From Pseudomonas saliphila (GTDB taxonomy: Bacteria > Pseudomonadota > Gammaproteobacteria > Pseudomonadales > Pseudomonadaceae), in the NCBI RefSeq assembly GCF_008638345.1, contig NZ_VTVA01000022.1, positions 1 through 56,728 of the forward strand: a stretch of 56,728 nucleotides of DNA. Reading direction: 5' to 3'. Positions 24,931 through 33,521 of this stretch are shown here, in pieces. The notes below the pieces were generated by a model. It did not search any database. It saw nothing but the letters and a program-made list of their open reading frames with translations, and was not told where the DNA came from. Within the stretch, counting starts at the first letter, position 1, and the number at the start of each line of letters is the position of its first letter. The position numbers were made by a program, and so were the translations under genes.

Positions 24931-25731
24931 ATGGCAAAGCAATCTATTGATAAACCCTTGGTGATTGCCGGGCGGCATTTTACGTCGCGGCTGATGGTAG
25001 GCACCGGCCGTTACAAAGATTACGATGAGACCGCGCGCGCCCTTTACGAAAGCGGAACCGAAGTGGTGACCTTTGCGGTACGCCGCACCAGCGTTGGGCA
25101 GAGTCCCGACGAGCCCAATCTGCTGGATGCCCTCCCACCAAACCGCTACACCTTGCTGCCCAACACCGCTGGATGCTATGACGCACGCTCTGCGGTGCGT
25201 ACCTGCAAGCTAGCCCGTGAGCTGCTGGATGGCCACAACCTGGTTAAACTTGAAGTATTGGGGGACGAAACCACGCTCTATCCGAACGTCGTCGAAACGT
25301 TAAAGGCTGCAGAAGAGCTGATTCTCGATGGTTTCGATGTGATGGTTTACACCAATGACGATCCTATTGTGGCTCTGGAGTTGGAGAAAATTGGATGCTG
25401 CGCAGTAATGCCTCTGGGTTCGCTGATCGGTTCTGGCTGTGGTATCCAGAACCCACATAACATTCGCCTGATTATTGAGCGCGCCAGCGTACCGGTGCTG
25501 GTTGATGCCGGTATCGGCACCGCCTACGAGGCCGCCATGGCCATGGAGCTGGGTTGTGATGCGGTGATAATGAACTCTGCTATTGCCCATTCTTTAGATC
25601 CTATCACCATGGCCCGTGCCATGCGCCTGGCGGTGCAAGCCGGACGTGAAGCCTTCCTTGCGGGACGAATGCCGCGTCGCCAACTGGCTGATCCGTCATC
25701 TCCGCTCGCGGGCCGCATCGCCACCGCCTGA
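24931..25731 (+). CDS. thiG: Thiazole synthase
   Basis: 266-residue ThiG, which condenses the ThiS thiocarboxylate with deoxyxylulose phosphate and dehydroglycine to form the thiazole of thiamine. Visible: [46 protein letters not shown], and the Schiff-base lysine in [10 protein letters not shown] (about residue 106), then [20 protein letters not shown]. Length is normal. It follows thiS by 63 bp. Other thiamine genes (thiC, thiE, thiF, thiO/H) are absent here and must be elsewhere. Confidence 0.95.
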   Translation: MAKQSIDKPLVIAGRHFTSRLMVGTGRYKDYDETARALYESGTEVVTFAVRRTSVGQSPDEPNLLDALPPNRYTLLPNTAGCYDARSAVRTCKLARELLDGHNLVKLEVLGDETTLYPNVVETLKAAEELILDGFDVMVYTNDDPIVALELEKIGCCAVMPLGSLIGSGCGIQNPHNIRLIIERASVPVLVDAGIGTAYEAAMAMELGCDAVIMNSAIAHSLDPITMARAMRLAVQAGREAFLAGRMPRRQLADPSSPLAGRIATA

Positions 25732-26072
25732 GCCGCTACCATTAAGTAAGACTTGCCAGGTTGCGTGTTCTGCGGAGCCTGGATTCTATCAGACGCCAAG
25801 TAATGACTGATTGTTGGGGCTTATGTCCTACCCGCAGGCGCGCAGCTTCCCACTTCTATGGGAACACTAATTCTGGGCGTGACCCTAGTGCGCATGCGTA
25901 AAACCGGGCGGTCTTCTTCGAATGCGTGAATACCTTGCATTCCGTTGAGCAACCAGATCGACGGGTAATCTCCCTGAATGGGAAGCGTACGGTGAGGTGG
26001 CAAGGGTTCGGGGAGACTAATTACAGATAAACTTCGTTTAGTAGTCCGGTAGGCCTGCACTGCGTGATACCG
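25732..26072. other. Stretch after thiG without a recognised gene
   Basis: 340 bp. A minus-strand frame of 79 codons (25821-26060) exists but shows no family I recognise and no good ribosome site. No RNA structure identified. It may be scar DNA at the right end of the inferred island. Confidence 0.35.
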
Positions 26073-26360
26073 CTATCGCGGTTTGTCGAGCGCTTCGATT
26101 TCTTCGCGCACCTGGCGCAGCAGCTCTTCGAGACTGAGCGCTTTGTCTTTTTCAAGATATGTAGCCACAAACAGAGAAAGCGGGTGAACCTCGAGCACTG
26201 CGGCTAGTTGCCCTACCTTGTCTATAGTCGGGTTCTTCAGTCCCCGCTCTAGCGCACTGAGATAGGTGCGGCTACTGACTGTGTCGAATGCTTCTTGGGC
26301 CAATTTGCGCTGTTTCCTGAATCGCCTGAGGACTGTTCCAAACGCTTCATGATCTTCCAT
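26073..26360 (-). CDS. XRE-family (Cro/C1-type) regulator
   Basis: 95-residue helix-turn-helix protein. The HTH_3 domain spans about residues 6-65 (FGTVLRRFRKQRKLAQEAF, then RTYLSALERGLKNPTIDKVGQLAAVLEV); the rest is a charged helix (LEELLRQVREEIEALDK) likely used for dimerisation. Size and layout resemble restriction-modification controller proteins and small phage repressors. A perfect 14-bp inverted repeat 36 bp upstream of the start is a likely autoregulatory operator. No restriction or methylase gene flanks it, so it may be an orphan left from a lost module. Confidence 0.82.
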   Translation of the reverse strand: MEDHEAFGTVLRRFRKQRKLAQEAFDTVSSRTYLSALERGLKNPTIDKVGQLAAVLEVHPLSLFVATYLEKDKALSLEELLRQVREEIEALDKPR

Positions 26361-26395
26361 AACGACTGCTCCGTAAAAGAGAGCATGAAGCCTCT

Positions 26396-26430
26396 TTGCG
26401 CACTATAGGGCTACAACCTATAGTGCGCAA
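26396..26430. promoter_or_regulatory. Perfect palindromic operator upstream of the XRE gene
   Basis: TTGCGCACTATAGG (26396-26409) and its exact complement CCTATAGTGCGCAA (26417-26430) around a 7-bp spacer. The inner halves contain TATAG, so a promoter -10 element could lie inside. Placed 36 bp before the start of the XRE regulator, it is a strong candidate for its autoregulatory binding site. Confidence 0.7.
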
Positions 26431-26840
26431 CGAAGTGGGCTAATACCATGGTGCGGCCTCGTCTAGCTCTGGCATTTCGAAAAGAGGAAGGTTTCCGGAC
26501 GATTCCACCCAGCTTGGAAGAGCTGCACAGAATGAGCAGATCGCTGGTCGCTCAAATCGACAGCAAGAAACTGGTTGGGCAGCGCAGTCAGCAAGGTGGG
26601 TATGGTAGAGCGTGACCCGGGGCCGGGTATTTTATGGCTAGTCTTGGCCAACGTAATTCGTCTGGACCGAACCTTGAGAGCAGCTTTCTAGCCCAGCTAC
26701 CCAACATCCTACCCAACATTAGCAGTGGGATTAAACGGGACTGGATGAGACGCCAGGAACCATCTTATTTCTAATATATTCATGTAATTCAGTTGCTTAG
26801 TGTGCGATCGTGCATAAAAATGTGTGAATATGCATGGGCG
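26431..26840. other. Gene-free stretch left of att copy 2
   Basis: A plus-strand frame of 55 codons (26448-26615) and other short frames show no known family. I see nothing else except the approach to the tRNA-Ser-like repeat at 26849. Confidence 0.35.
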
Positions 26841-26848
26841 GCGGCGGA

Positions 26849-26862
26849 CTCTCTCTCCGGCA
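26849..26862 (+). other. Attachment-like tRNA-Ser 3' end (att copy 2)
   Basis: CTCTCTCTCCGGCA differs by one base from the tRNA-Ser end at 3792-3805. Similarity continues for another 40 bp through TTAGCTTCAA and a terminator to GTTGTTT. The copy has no tRNA body. It marks the right edge of the 3.8-26.9 kb segment and the start of denser, more GC-rich chromosome-like DNA. Confidence 0.5.
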
Positions 26863-26873
26863 GATATTAGCTT

Positions 26874-26905
26874 CAAAGCCCCGCAAATCGGGGCTTTGTT
26901 GTTTA
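26874..26905 (+). terminator. Terminator after att copy 2
   Basis: CAAAGCCCCG (26874-26883) pairs perfectly with CGGGGCTTTG (26889-26898), followed by TTGTTT. It is a paired-change homologue of the terminator at 3818-3847 and can also end transcription of the mscS-type gene on the minus strand. Confidence 0.75.
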
Positions 26906-26978
26906 TAAGCTTCGCTGTTCCCCCACTTCGCCTTGCTGACCTGTAGAAGATCACCCCGCGCCTTGTGCTGCAGCCAGC

Positions 26979-28763
26979 TCATCGACGCTTGCTGCTTGAG
27001 CCCGGCGGCGGGTAGGGAATGCTGCCCTTGAGTTCATTGACACGCTCGGGCGCGAAGCGCGGCAGAGGCAGTTCGCCGCTCTCCCGCCATTCGTTGACCT
27101 TTGCTTCGGCAGCGCGCGACTTGTCTTCGGACACTCCGGTATCGCCAGCCAGATAAACCGTTTGTGATGGAAAGGCGAAACCGGTTCCGCTCTCCTGGAC
27201 GATATCGGCGATACGCAGATACAGATCTTCCTGAATCTCCAGGAAATCGTCGTAGTCCTTTGCCAACACGTAGGCGAACACTTCGAGATTGACCGAGGTT
27301 GCGCCGAACCCGACGAAGCGTACCCGCGCCGGATCTGGATCGACCTGCGGATGTGCGTACAACATTGAGCGAATCTCGACCAGCAGGTAGCGGATCTGAT
27401 CCGGGGTCGTTTCGTACCGCAAGCCCAGCGCAGGGTGAAACCAGAAGCGGTCGCGGTGCGCGTAGTTTTCGATGACTTGCCCCGACAGGTCTCCGTTGGG
27501 AATCACCACCATGGTGCGATCCAGGGTGCGGATACGGGTCGAGCGCATACCGATCTGCTCAATGGTACCGAGGGTATCCCCGACCTTGCAGAAGTCGCCC
27601 ACTCTTACCGGCTGATCAAGAATCAGGCTGAGGCCGCCGACCAGGTTTTCGACGGTTTTTTGCGCGCCTAGGGCGATGGCGATACCGCCGATACCCAACG
27701 CGGCCAGGCCTGTCGTCACATCGAAGCCGATGATATCCAGTACGCTGATCGTACCCAATGCAACCAGCAACACCTTGAGGCTGCGGCGGAAGAACATGAT
27801 GGCGGATAGCGCACCCATGTTGGCTCTGCGCGTCATGCGCGAAAGCAGTCCGTCGGCGATCACATCAATCAGTCGCCAGGCCAACAGCAGGATGGCGAAC
27901 CAGGCGACCAGCACAATCACCTGGCTGAAATATTGCCGGACAATAATCGAAATCCCTGCGCGCTGGGCGGCTGCGACGAATAGCATCACGGCCAGATACA
28001 CCCGAATCGGCTGGGCGAAGGCCTGGACCAGGCCCGCCGGATAGTTCGGGAAACGCCGTTTCAGTACGTGCCGCGCCGCACCGATTACCGCCGCGACGAA
28101 TAGCCTAGCGATCACATACGTGACGACCGCCAGCAGCACCATGGCCAACCAGTGACCAATCGGCACGCCTTGCCATTTACGCTGAATCAGAACACTCGGC
28201 AAAAGCTGATCCACGGTGGTGCTCAGGTTTTCATCGAGGCTTTCAGGCAGGTATTTCAGCGTCTCCGAGGAGATTTGCCATAGCGGCTCGTCGGTCTCCT
28301 GGGTCCGCTCCAGGTACAGCGGTACCACCTCGTCCTGCAGCGTAACCGAACCGATTCGTTCCATATGCGGGGCAAGCCCATCATTGAGCTTGCCCTCGGG
28401 CTGGTCGCTGAGTGCCACTGACGGTTGTACATCGCCGCCCTGATCCAACGCTATGCGCAAACGACGGGCAATCTCAGCGCCGCCCTGGCGGCTGATTCGC
28501 CGCGGCAGCCCGGACAGATCCAGATATTCGGCTGCCTCGTCGTAGCTTTCCTCGGCCATCGCATGGATGTAACCGCCGAAGGCTCCACGCGGGGTCGTTC
28601 GCCCCAGCGGGTCTGCGGGTATCGCTGGCTGCTCCTCTGTTGCTTCGTCAGTAGCTTCCGGCGCGGGGTCTTGGGCTGCAACGGGCCCACCGGTCATCCA
28701 GGCGATACTGATAAACAACAGAGCTAGCAAACACTGACGAGGTCTGTGGATAGGCATAGGCAT
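26979..28763 (-). CDS. MscS-family mechanosensitive channel
   Basis: 594-residue protein. A signal peptide or first helix (LLALLFISIAWMTGGPVAA) is followed by a periplasmic domain of about 170 residues, then four or five membrane helices (from about 205). The MscS core contains the pore-lining helix ALGIGGIAIALGAQKTVENLVGG near residue 357 and the beta domain RVGDFCKVGDTLGTIEQIGMRSTRI. The C-terminal tail is proline- and charge-rich. It is a larger member of the family than MscS itself (286), resembling YbdG/YnaI-like channels with extra N-terminal domains. It likely protects against osmotic downshock. First gene of the presumed core chromosome right of the island. Confidence 0.9.
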   Translation of the reverse strand: MPMPIHRPRQCLLALLFISIAWMTGGPVAAQDPAPEATDEATEEQPAIPADPLGRTTPRGAFGGYIHAMAEESYDEAAEYLDLSGLPRRISRQGGAEIARRLRIALDQGGDVQPSVALSDQPEGKLNDGLAPHMERIGSVTLQDEVVPLYLERTQETDEPLWQISSETLKYLPESLDENLSTTVDQLLPSVLIQRKWQGVPIGHWLAMVLLAVVTYVIARLFVAAVIGAARHVLKRRFPNYPAGLVQAFAQPIRVYLAVMLFVAAAQRAGISIIVRQYFSQVIVLVAWFAILLLAWRLIDVIADGLLSRMTRRANMGALSAIMFFRRSLKVLLVALGTISVLDIIGFDVTTGLAALGIGGIAIALGAQKTVENLVGGLSLILDQPVRVGDFCKVGDTLGTIEQIGMRSTRIRTLDRTMVVIPNGDLSGQVIENYAHRDRFWFHPALGLRYETTPDQIRYLLVEIRSMLYAHPQVDPDPARVRFVGFGATSVNLEVFAYVLAKDYDDFLEIQEDLYLRIADIVQESGTGFAFPSQTVYLAGDTGVSEDKSRAAEAKVNEWRESGELPLPRFAPERVNELKGSIPYPPPGSSSKRR

Positions 28764-28963
28764 CCTTCCGGCAGAGCAGGGTGAGGCAATTCAGAGCAGC
28801 GGTCTGCCCACCACTGAACGCCAAGTATAGCTATACCAGGATCGTCGTCAGCGCTGGCTGCCCTCAAACCGGTCGAGCGCCGATTCATGTGTGAATTGGG
28901 ATCGGGCGCTCTATTAAGCCGCGCAGCTCGCTACCTGTGGCCGCCGTGATGACAGTCCGCATA

Positions 28964-29914
28964 TCAAGCGCCGGGCTGGCGGTGGGCGTAGGTGGCGTTG
29001 AGTCGGGCCGCAAGGTACTCGCCGCAGGTCACTGGCGGATATTTCGGCTGCGCATTGGGCACTACATCGCGCGGGTCGACGACTGCATCGGGGTCCACCT
29101 CCAGGAAGAAGGCGATGGAGTAGCGCTCACGCTTAGGCGGGCGTACCCGGTGCGGAGTGGACAGATAGATGTCGTTGCTCCAGCGCATCAGGCAGTCGCC
29201 GATATTGCACACATAGGCACCGGGAACATAGGGTGCTTCGATCCATTCATTCTGACGGGTCAGCACCTGCAAACCGGCGACCTCATCGGTGGCCAGCAGG
29301 GTGATGTTGCCGTAGTCGGTGTGTGCGCCGGCTCCGGCATCGGCGCGCGCCTCCTTGTGGGCGCTGGCGGGATAGCGCAGCAGGCGCAGGGTGGCGACGG
29401 GTTGGGCCAGATGCTTATCGAAGTGCGTTTCAGCCAGACCCAGATCGATACTGAAACCCTTGTGCAGCAACCGCCCAAGTTCGAGGCAGTCGTTGAAGTA
29501 CGCCAGCATCCGGTCCCGCCACTGCGCAAGCTCCGGCCAGAAGTTGACGCCGCGAAAGGGTTTACCCGCCAGTACGTCTGGATGATCGGCAGCGAACTCT
29601 GTGCCGATATTGAAGGCTTCTTTCATGTCTGCCCCGGCCCGCGGGTTCAGCCGCTCATCGGCCATTGCGACGTAACCACGGTTGTGCGGGGACAGCTTGA
29701 TGGACATGGCTTGCTTGTCCCGCAGCGGGAGTTTGAACAGCTGTTGGGCATCACCGAATGCGCGCTGGATGCGCTCTGCGGGTATTCCATGATCCACAAC
29801 ATAAAAGAAACCGACTTCACGGCAGGCGCGGCCCAGTTCAGCGGCGACCCGGGCACGGTCGACGGGGTCAGGACTATTCAGGCCTGCGACAGAAATGATG
29901 GGTAGCGATTGCAT
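28964..29914 (-). CDS. 2-oxoglutarate/Fe(II) oxygenase (isopenicillin-N-synthase-like)
   Basis: 316-residue non-haem iron oxygenase. The N-terminal DIOX_N region (LPIISVAGL, then GFFYVVDHGIP) is followed by the jelly roll with the HxD motif AHTDYGNITLL near 200 and the distal His in STPHRV near 258; RYSIAFF follows with the 2-oxoglutarate-binding Arg-x-Ser. GGAGG precedes the start at 29914. It is the last gene of the leftward operon of nucleobase transporter, Tsx-like porin and RutR-like regulator, so a purine or pyrimidine derivative is the likely substrate. No enzyme of this family with a defined purine step is known to me with certainty, so the reaction is open. Confidence 0.85.
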   Translation of the reverse strand: MQSLPIISVAGLNSPDPVDRARVAAELGRACREVGFFYVVDHGIPAERIQRAFGDAQQLFKLPLRDKQAMSIKLSPHNRGYVAMADERLNPRAGADMKEAFNIGTEFAADHPDVLAGKPFRGVNFWPELAQWRDRMLAYFNDCLELGRLLHKGFSIDLGLAETHFDKHLAQPVATLRLLRYPASAHKEARADAGAGAHTDYGNITLLATDEVAGLQVLTRQNEWIEAPYVPGAYVCNIGDCLMRWSNDIYLSTPHRVRPPKRERYSIAFFLEVDPDAVVDPRDVVPNAQPKYPPVTCGEYLAARLNATYAHRQPGA

Positions 29915-29979
29915 CGATTAGCCTCCGAGCATGATTGATTTCAGATGACGCTGAGACGCCTGTGCTCGGCTGGACCCGT

Positions 29980-30639
29980 TCATGGTGGGGGTTCCAGACC
30001 GCAACCACGCAGAATCACCTCAGTCAGAAAGTTGGCCGCATGATCGAAATCGAGCTTCTCGTATTCGGCTTTGTTTTCCACCATCAGGATCTGTATATGG
30101 AAGTCGGCGTAGTGCTGGGTGGATGACCAGATCAGGAAGATCAGCTGCACCGGATCGACCTTGGCCATGCGGCCTTCATCTACCCAACGCTGGATCACAG
30201 TGGCTCGTCCGCGGACCCAGTCGCGCATGGTGCCGCGCAGGTGGTCCATCAGAAACGGCGCGCCCTGGATGATCTCCAGCGCGAACAGACGGGAAGCCAG
30301 AGGATGGGTGCGCGATAGTTCGACCTTGGTACGAATGAAGGTAGCCAGTGCTGTGGCGGGGTCGTCTTCCGGCGACACCGAGCTGAATACTTCATTCCAG
30401 CGCGTCATGATGTCGTCGAACATGGCGCTGTAGATTTCGTTCTTGTTGCTGAAGTAATAGAGCACATTGGATTTCGGCAGCTCTGCGCGTTCGGCAATGT
30501 TTTGTATCGTCGCACCACGAAAACCGTGCTGGGCAAACTCCTTCTCCGCAGCAGCCAGAATAATTTCGCGGTTGCGCTCGCGAATCCGTCCGGGGCGATA
30601 GGTTTTTGTTCGAGCTCGAGTTCGGGTCTGGGTGCTCAT
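29980..30639 (-). CDS. RutR-like TetR-family regulator
   Basis: 219-residue regulator. N-terminal HTH at about 22-70 (REIILAAAEKEFAQHGF, then IAERAELPKSNVLYYF). The C-terminal domain has the QHYADF segment and aromatic-rich FLIWSSTQHYADFH typical of the YcdC/RutR group, which binds uracil and thymine in E. coli. An arginine-rich N-terminal tail (RTRARTKTYRPGR) precedes the HTH. It is encoded within the transporter operon, 60 bp after the Tsx-like gene. Palindromes resembling the RutR box are found upstream of four nearby transcription units. The effector here could be a purine, given the neighbours. Confidence 0.85.
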   Translation of the reverse strand: MSTQTRTRARTKTYRPGRIRERNREIILAAAEKEFAQHGFRGATIQNIAERAELPKSNVLYYFSNKNEIYSAMFDDIMTRWNEVFSSVSPEDDPATALATFIRTKVELSRTHPLASRLFALEIIQGAPFLMDHLRGTMRDWVRGRATVIQRWVDEGRMAKVDPVQLIFLIWSSTQHYADFHIQILMVENKAEYEKLDFDHAANFLTEVILRGCGLEPPP

Positions 30640-30699
30640 ACCTGTCTCGTCACTTTTAGGCGGTAGGGAGTTCGACGGTAGCCGAACTCCCTGGCTTGA

Positions 30700-31458
30700 T
30701 CAAAAGTGCAGCTTGATCAGGGCGCTTGTGGCGCTTTCGGTGTCCATTACGGCATCACCCAGGCCGTACTTGTTGTTCCAGTAGGAATACTCGATCCCTG
30801 CGTACAACACGTGCGGGCTGCCAAAGTAGTTGCCGATATCCAGTTTCAACTGCGGGTTGAAGTGGAAGTCCGACTTGTGATCATCGGCGGCGCTGGACCA
30901 GTCGATATAGCCGTCGAAGAGGATGCGGGTGGCGCCGAATTCCATGGGTGCGCCCCAGACGACAGTCAGCTGATAGTCGTTGTCCGTTTCGCTATTGTTG
31001 ACGTGATAGGCCCGGGTGCCGAAGTACTGCAAACCGGGAATGTTCCAGTCCAGACCCAGGCCCAGCATGACGTTATGAACGTCAGTCCCGCCGCCCATTT
31101 CGTACTGGCCGGACAAGGTCACGTCCTTGACCAGGCCGTAGCTCAGGTCGTTCCCCGTCAGCCAGCCGAGGCTGATGTTTGGCGCAAATTCGCCGTACAG
31201 GTCATTGGAGTCGGTATCCTTGCCGTGGCCCTGATTGCGGTCTACGAAGAAGAAGGTGCTGCCCCAGTTGTGGCCAGTAGCGTTCTCGAAAGTGAAATAG
31301 GTGTCGGTGCGTTGCTGCGGGCCGAACGCCTCGTAATCATCACTGTAGAGCACAGAGATGCTCGAGTCGGAGAAGAACTTCTCGGCTTGAGCAGCAGGGA
31401 CGAAGGAGGCTGCGACGCAGACTGCCAGCAACGTTTTCTTCAATACTTTCATGGTCAT
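30700..31458 (-). CDS. Tsx-like outer-membrane nucleoside channel
   Basis: 252-residue beta-barrel protein. Signal peptide of about 25 residues (LLAVCVAASFVPAAQA). The mature part has alternating aromatic strands (DTYFTFENATGHNWGSTFFFVD) and ends in a C-terminal Phe (LIKLHF), the outer-membrane insertion signal. It resembles the OmpK/Tsx family that conducts nucleosides. Start at 31458 follows AAGGAT. Position downstream of the nucleoside-type ABC genes supports a role in getting purines across the outer membrane. Confidence 0.82.
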   Translation of the reverse strand: MTMKVLKKTLLAVCVAASFVPAAQAEKFFSDSSISVLYSDDYEAFGPQQRTDTYFTFENATGHNWGSTFFFVDRNQGHGKDTDSNDLYGEFAPNISLGWLTGNDLSYGLVKDVTLSGQYEMGGGTDVHNVMLGLGLDWNIPGLQYFGTRAYHVNNSETDNDYQLTVVWGAPMEFGATRILFDGYIDWSSAADDHKSDFHFNPQLKLDIGNYFGSPHVLYAGIEYSYWNNKYGLGDAVMDTESATSALIKLHF

Positions 31459-31504
31459 ATCCTTGATGTGGTTATTTCTCTGGTTGGCACAGGGGTACTA
31501 CAGC

Positions 31505-32431
31505 TCACTTGCTTGGCCGATAAGGCTGGCCGATGGATAAAGGGGTGTTCAGGCGCGTACGCGCTGGATTGCAGGACAGCAGCACCAGCACCGCGATGGT
31601 CACGATGTAGGGCAGCATCGCCAGCAGCTCGGTGGAGCTGCGCCAGCCGAGACCCTGCAGTACCAGATGCAAAATGCTCGCGGCGCCGAACAGGTAGGCT
31701 CCGAGCAATACGCGCTCGGGTTTCCATGTGGCGAATACCACCAGTGCCAGGGCGATCCAGCCGCGGCCTGAGGTCATGTTTTCAGTCCACATCGGGGTGT
31801 AGGCCAGCGACAGATAAGCGCCTGCCAGGCCCGCCATGCCGCCGCCGAAGGCCACCGCCAGGTAACGCACCGCGAGCACACGCATGCCATTGGCGTTGGC
31901 GGCTTCGGGAGATTCACCCACGGCGCGCAGGATCAGGCCGCCGCGGGTGTAGCGCAGGAAGATAAAGGCCAGCACGAACAGGAGCAGCGAGAGGTAGACC
32001 AGCAGGTCCTGGCGAAACAGCACCGGCCCCAGCACCGGGATGTCGGACAGATAGGGAATGGCAATCTTCGGGAAGCCAGAGATGGATTGGCCGACATAAC
32101 TGCTGCCGATGAAGGCGCTCAAGCCTGTGCCGAAGATGGTCAGTGCCAGACCGGCGGCGTACTGATTGGCCGCCAGGGTGACCGCCATCAGCGCGAACAG
32201 CAGCGACATGACGATTCCGGCAAGGATGGCCACCAGCACCCCGACGGCCAGGCTGCCGCTGGTGACAGCGGCGATAAAGCCCATCACCGCGCCCATCAGC
32301 ATCATGCCTTCCTGGCCCAGATTGAGTACGCCGGAGCGTTCGCACACCAGTTCACCGAGGGCCACCAGCAATAGGGGTGTGCCGGCAATGATGGTCGCGG
32401 CCAGAATGTTGGTAATCAGTAGCGTATCCAT
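31505..32431 (-). CDS. Nucleoside-type ABC transporter permease (second)
   Basis: 308-residue permease of the branched-chain/nucleoside (BMP-associated) class, eight to nine helices. Conserved: VCERSGVLNLGQEGMMLMGA near residue 28 and AVGESPEAANANGM, both typical. Start at 32431 follows AGGAGGTCTGAC; an upstream in-frame ATG at 32503 lies within the neighbouring gene and is rejected. Its start lies 2 bp after the preceding permease stop. Confidence 0.9.
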   Translation of the reverse strand: MDTLLITNILAATIIAGTPLLLVALGELVCERSGVLNLGQEGMMLMGAVMGFIAAVTSGSLAVGVLVAILAGIVMSLLFALMAVTLAANQYAAGLALTIFGTGLSAFIGSSYVGQSISGFPKIAIPYLSDIPVLGPVLFRQDLLVYLSLLLFVLAFIFLRYTRGGLILRAVGESPEAANANGMRVLAVRYLAVAFGGGMAGLAGAYLSLAYTPMWTENMTSGRGWIALALVVFATWKPERVLLGAYLFGAASILHLVLQGLGWRSSTELLAMLPYIVTIAVLVLLSCNPARTRLNTPLSIGQPYRPSK

Positions 32432-32432
32432 G

Positions 32433-33521
32433 TCAGACCTCCTGCCCGATGGCCACACTCGACAGCGGACGACGCAGGCGCAGGCGGTAGTGGATGAAGG
32501 CATCGCAGGTCAGCAGGTAAAACAACAACAGCCCCTGGAACAGACCGGTTATCGCCTTGGGCATGTTCATCGCGATCTGCAGCATTTCGCCGCCCATGAA
32601 GGTGAGGGCAAGCAGGGCACTGGCGAGGATGATGCCGACCGCCTGCATGCGGCCCAGGAACACCACGATGATGGCGGTGTAGCCGTAACCCGGGGACACC
32701 TGCGGGATCAGCTGGCGGATGGGGCCGGATACTTCCGAGGCGCCAGCCAGACCGGCAAGCCCGCCTGCAATCAGGAAGGCCAGCCAGATCAGCCGTTTTT
32801 CACCGAAGCCGGCGAAGGCGGCAGCGCGGCTGTCCTGCCCGAGCACGTTGAGCTGGAAGCCGATAAAGGTCCGGGTAAACAACACGCCGACCGCCACGGC
32901 AGCGAAGAGCGCGAACAACAAACCGATGTGCAAACGGGTCCCGTCGATCAGCGAGGGCAACAGCGCAGAGGCGGCAAACATCTCGGACTGCGGAAAGCCG
33001 AAACCCATCGGATCGCGCAGCGGACCGTGCACTGCATAGAGCAGTAGGTTCAGCGCGATGTAGTTGAGCATGATGGTGGTCAGTATTTCGTTGCAGTGAA
33101 AGCGCGTCTTCAATACAGCGGCCAGCCAGGCCCAGAGCGCGCCCGCGATAATGCCAGCACCCAGCACCACCGACAGTACCCAGAATCCGGTGGCGTCGCT
33201 CAATTTCAGCGCGGCCACCGAGGCCCAGAGCGCACCCATCAGGAACTGACCTTCAGCGCCGATGTTCCAGATGCGCGTGCGGTAGCACACCGTCAGCCCT
33301 GCCGCGCAGAGCAACAACGGCGCCATTTTCAGACCGAGTTCGGCCCAGCCGTGGGTATCGCTTAAAGGGACCAGAAAGAAGAAACCGAGGGCGGCCAGTG
33401 GGTCTTTACCCAGGGCCCAGAACAACACCAGACCGGTAAGAATGGTGAGCAGCAACGCCAGTACGGGCGAACCCCACTGCATTAAGCGCGAATCGACCGC
33501 GCGCCGTTCAAGCGACAGCAT
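32433..33521 (-). CDS. Nucleoside-type ABC transporter permease (first)
   Basis: 362-residue permease with about ten helices. Family segments: VCYRTRIWNIGAEGQFLMGAL, then HCNEILTTIMLNYIALNLL, and LGQDSRAAAFAGF. Start follows GGAGGTGA and overlaps the ATPase gene by 14 bp. With the second permease it makes the heterodimeric channel for a nucleoside or purine base supplied by a BMP-type binding protein, probably the one encoded at 46724-47791. Confidence 0.9.
   Translation of the reverse strand: MLSLERRAVDSRLMQWGSPVLALLLTILTGLVLFWALGKDPLAALGFFFLVPLSDTHGWAELGLKMAPLLLCAAGLTVCYRTRIWNIGAEGQFLMGALWASVAALKLSDATGFWVLSVVLGAGIIAGALWAWLAAVLKTRFHCNEILTTIMLNYIALNLLLYAVHGPLRDPMGFGFPQSEMFAASALLPSLIDGTRLHIGLLFALFAAVAVGVLFTRTFIGFQLNVLGQDSRAAAFAGFGEKRLIWLAFLIAGGLAGLAGASEVSGPIRQLIPQVSPGYGYTAIIVVFLGRMQAVGIILASALLALTFMGGEMLQIAMNMPKAITGLFQGLLLFYLLTCDAFIHYRLRLRRPLSSVAIGQEV

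Larger units (their letters stand above)
3806..26862. mobile_element. Inferred taurine island between two tRNA-Ser att copies
   Basis: The segment is bracketed by two similar tRNA-Ser 3' ends each followed by a terminator. It contains accessory content (HipA/HIRAN, taurine genes, XRE regulator) and several decayed pieces at its ends. It has no integrase of its own, so it may be an old tandem insertion or may have been mobilised by a relative of the element at its left. Inference from repeats and content only. Confidence 0.4.

Noticed and set aside
28937..29905. Plus-strand frame of 322 codons opposite the 2OG oxygenase
   Set aside because: The minus-strand frame carries intact HxD...H iron ligands and a strong ribosome site, so the plus frame is a shadow.
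32166..33047. Long plus-strand frame of 293 codons opposite the ABC permease genes
   Set aside because: Lies wholly antisense to two well-conserved permeases; composition (Gln, Gly, His rich) is that of a shadow frame in GC-rich DNA.
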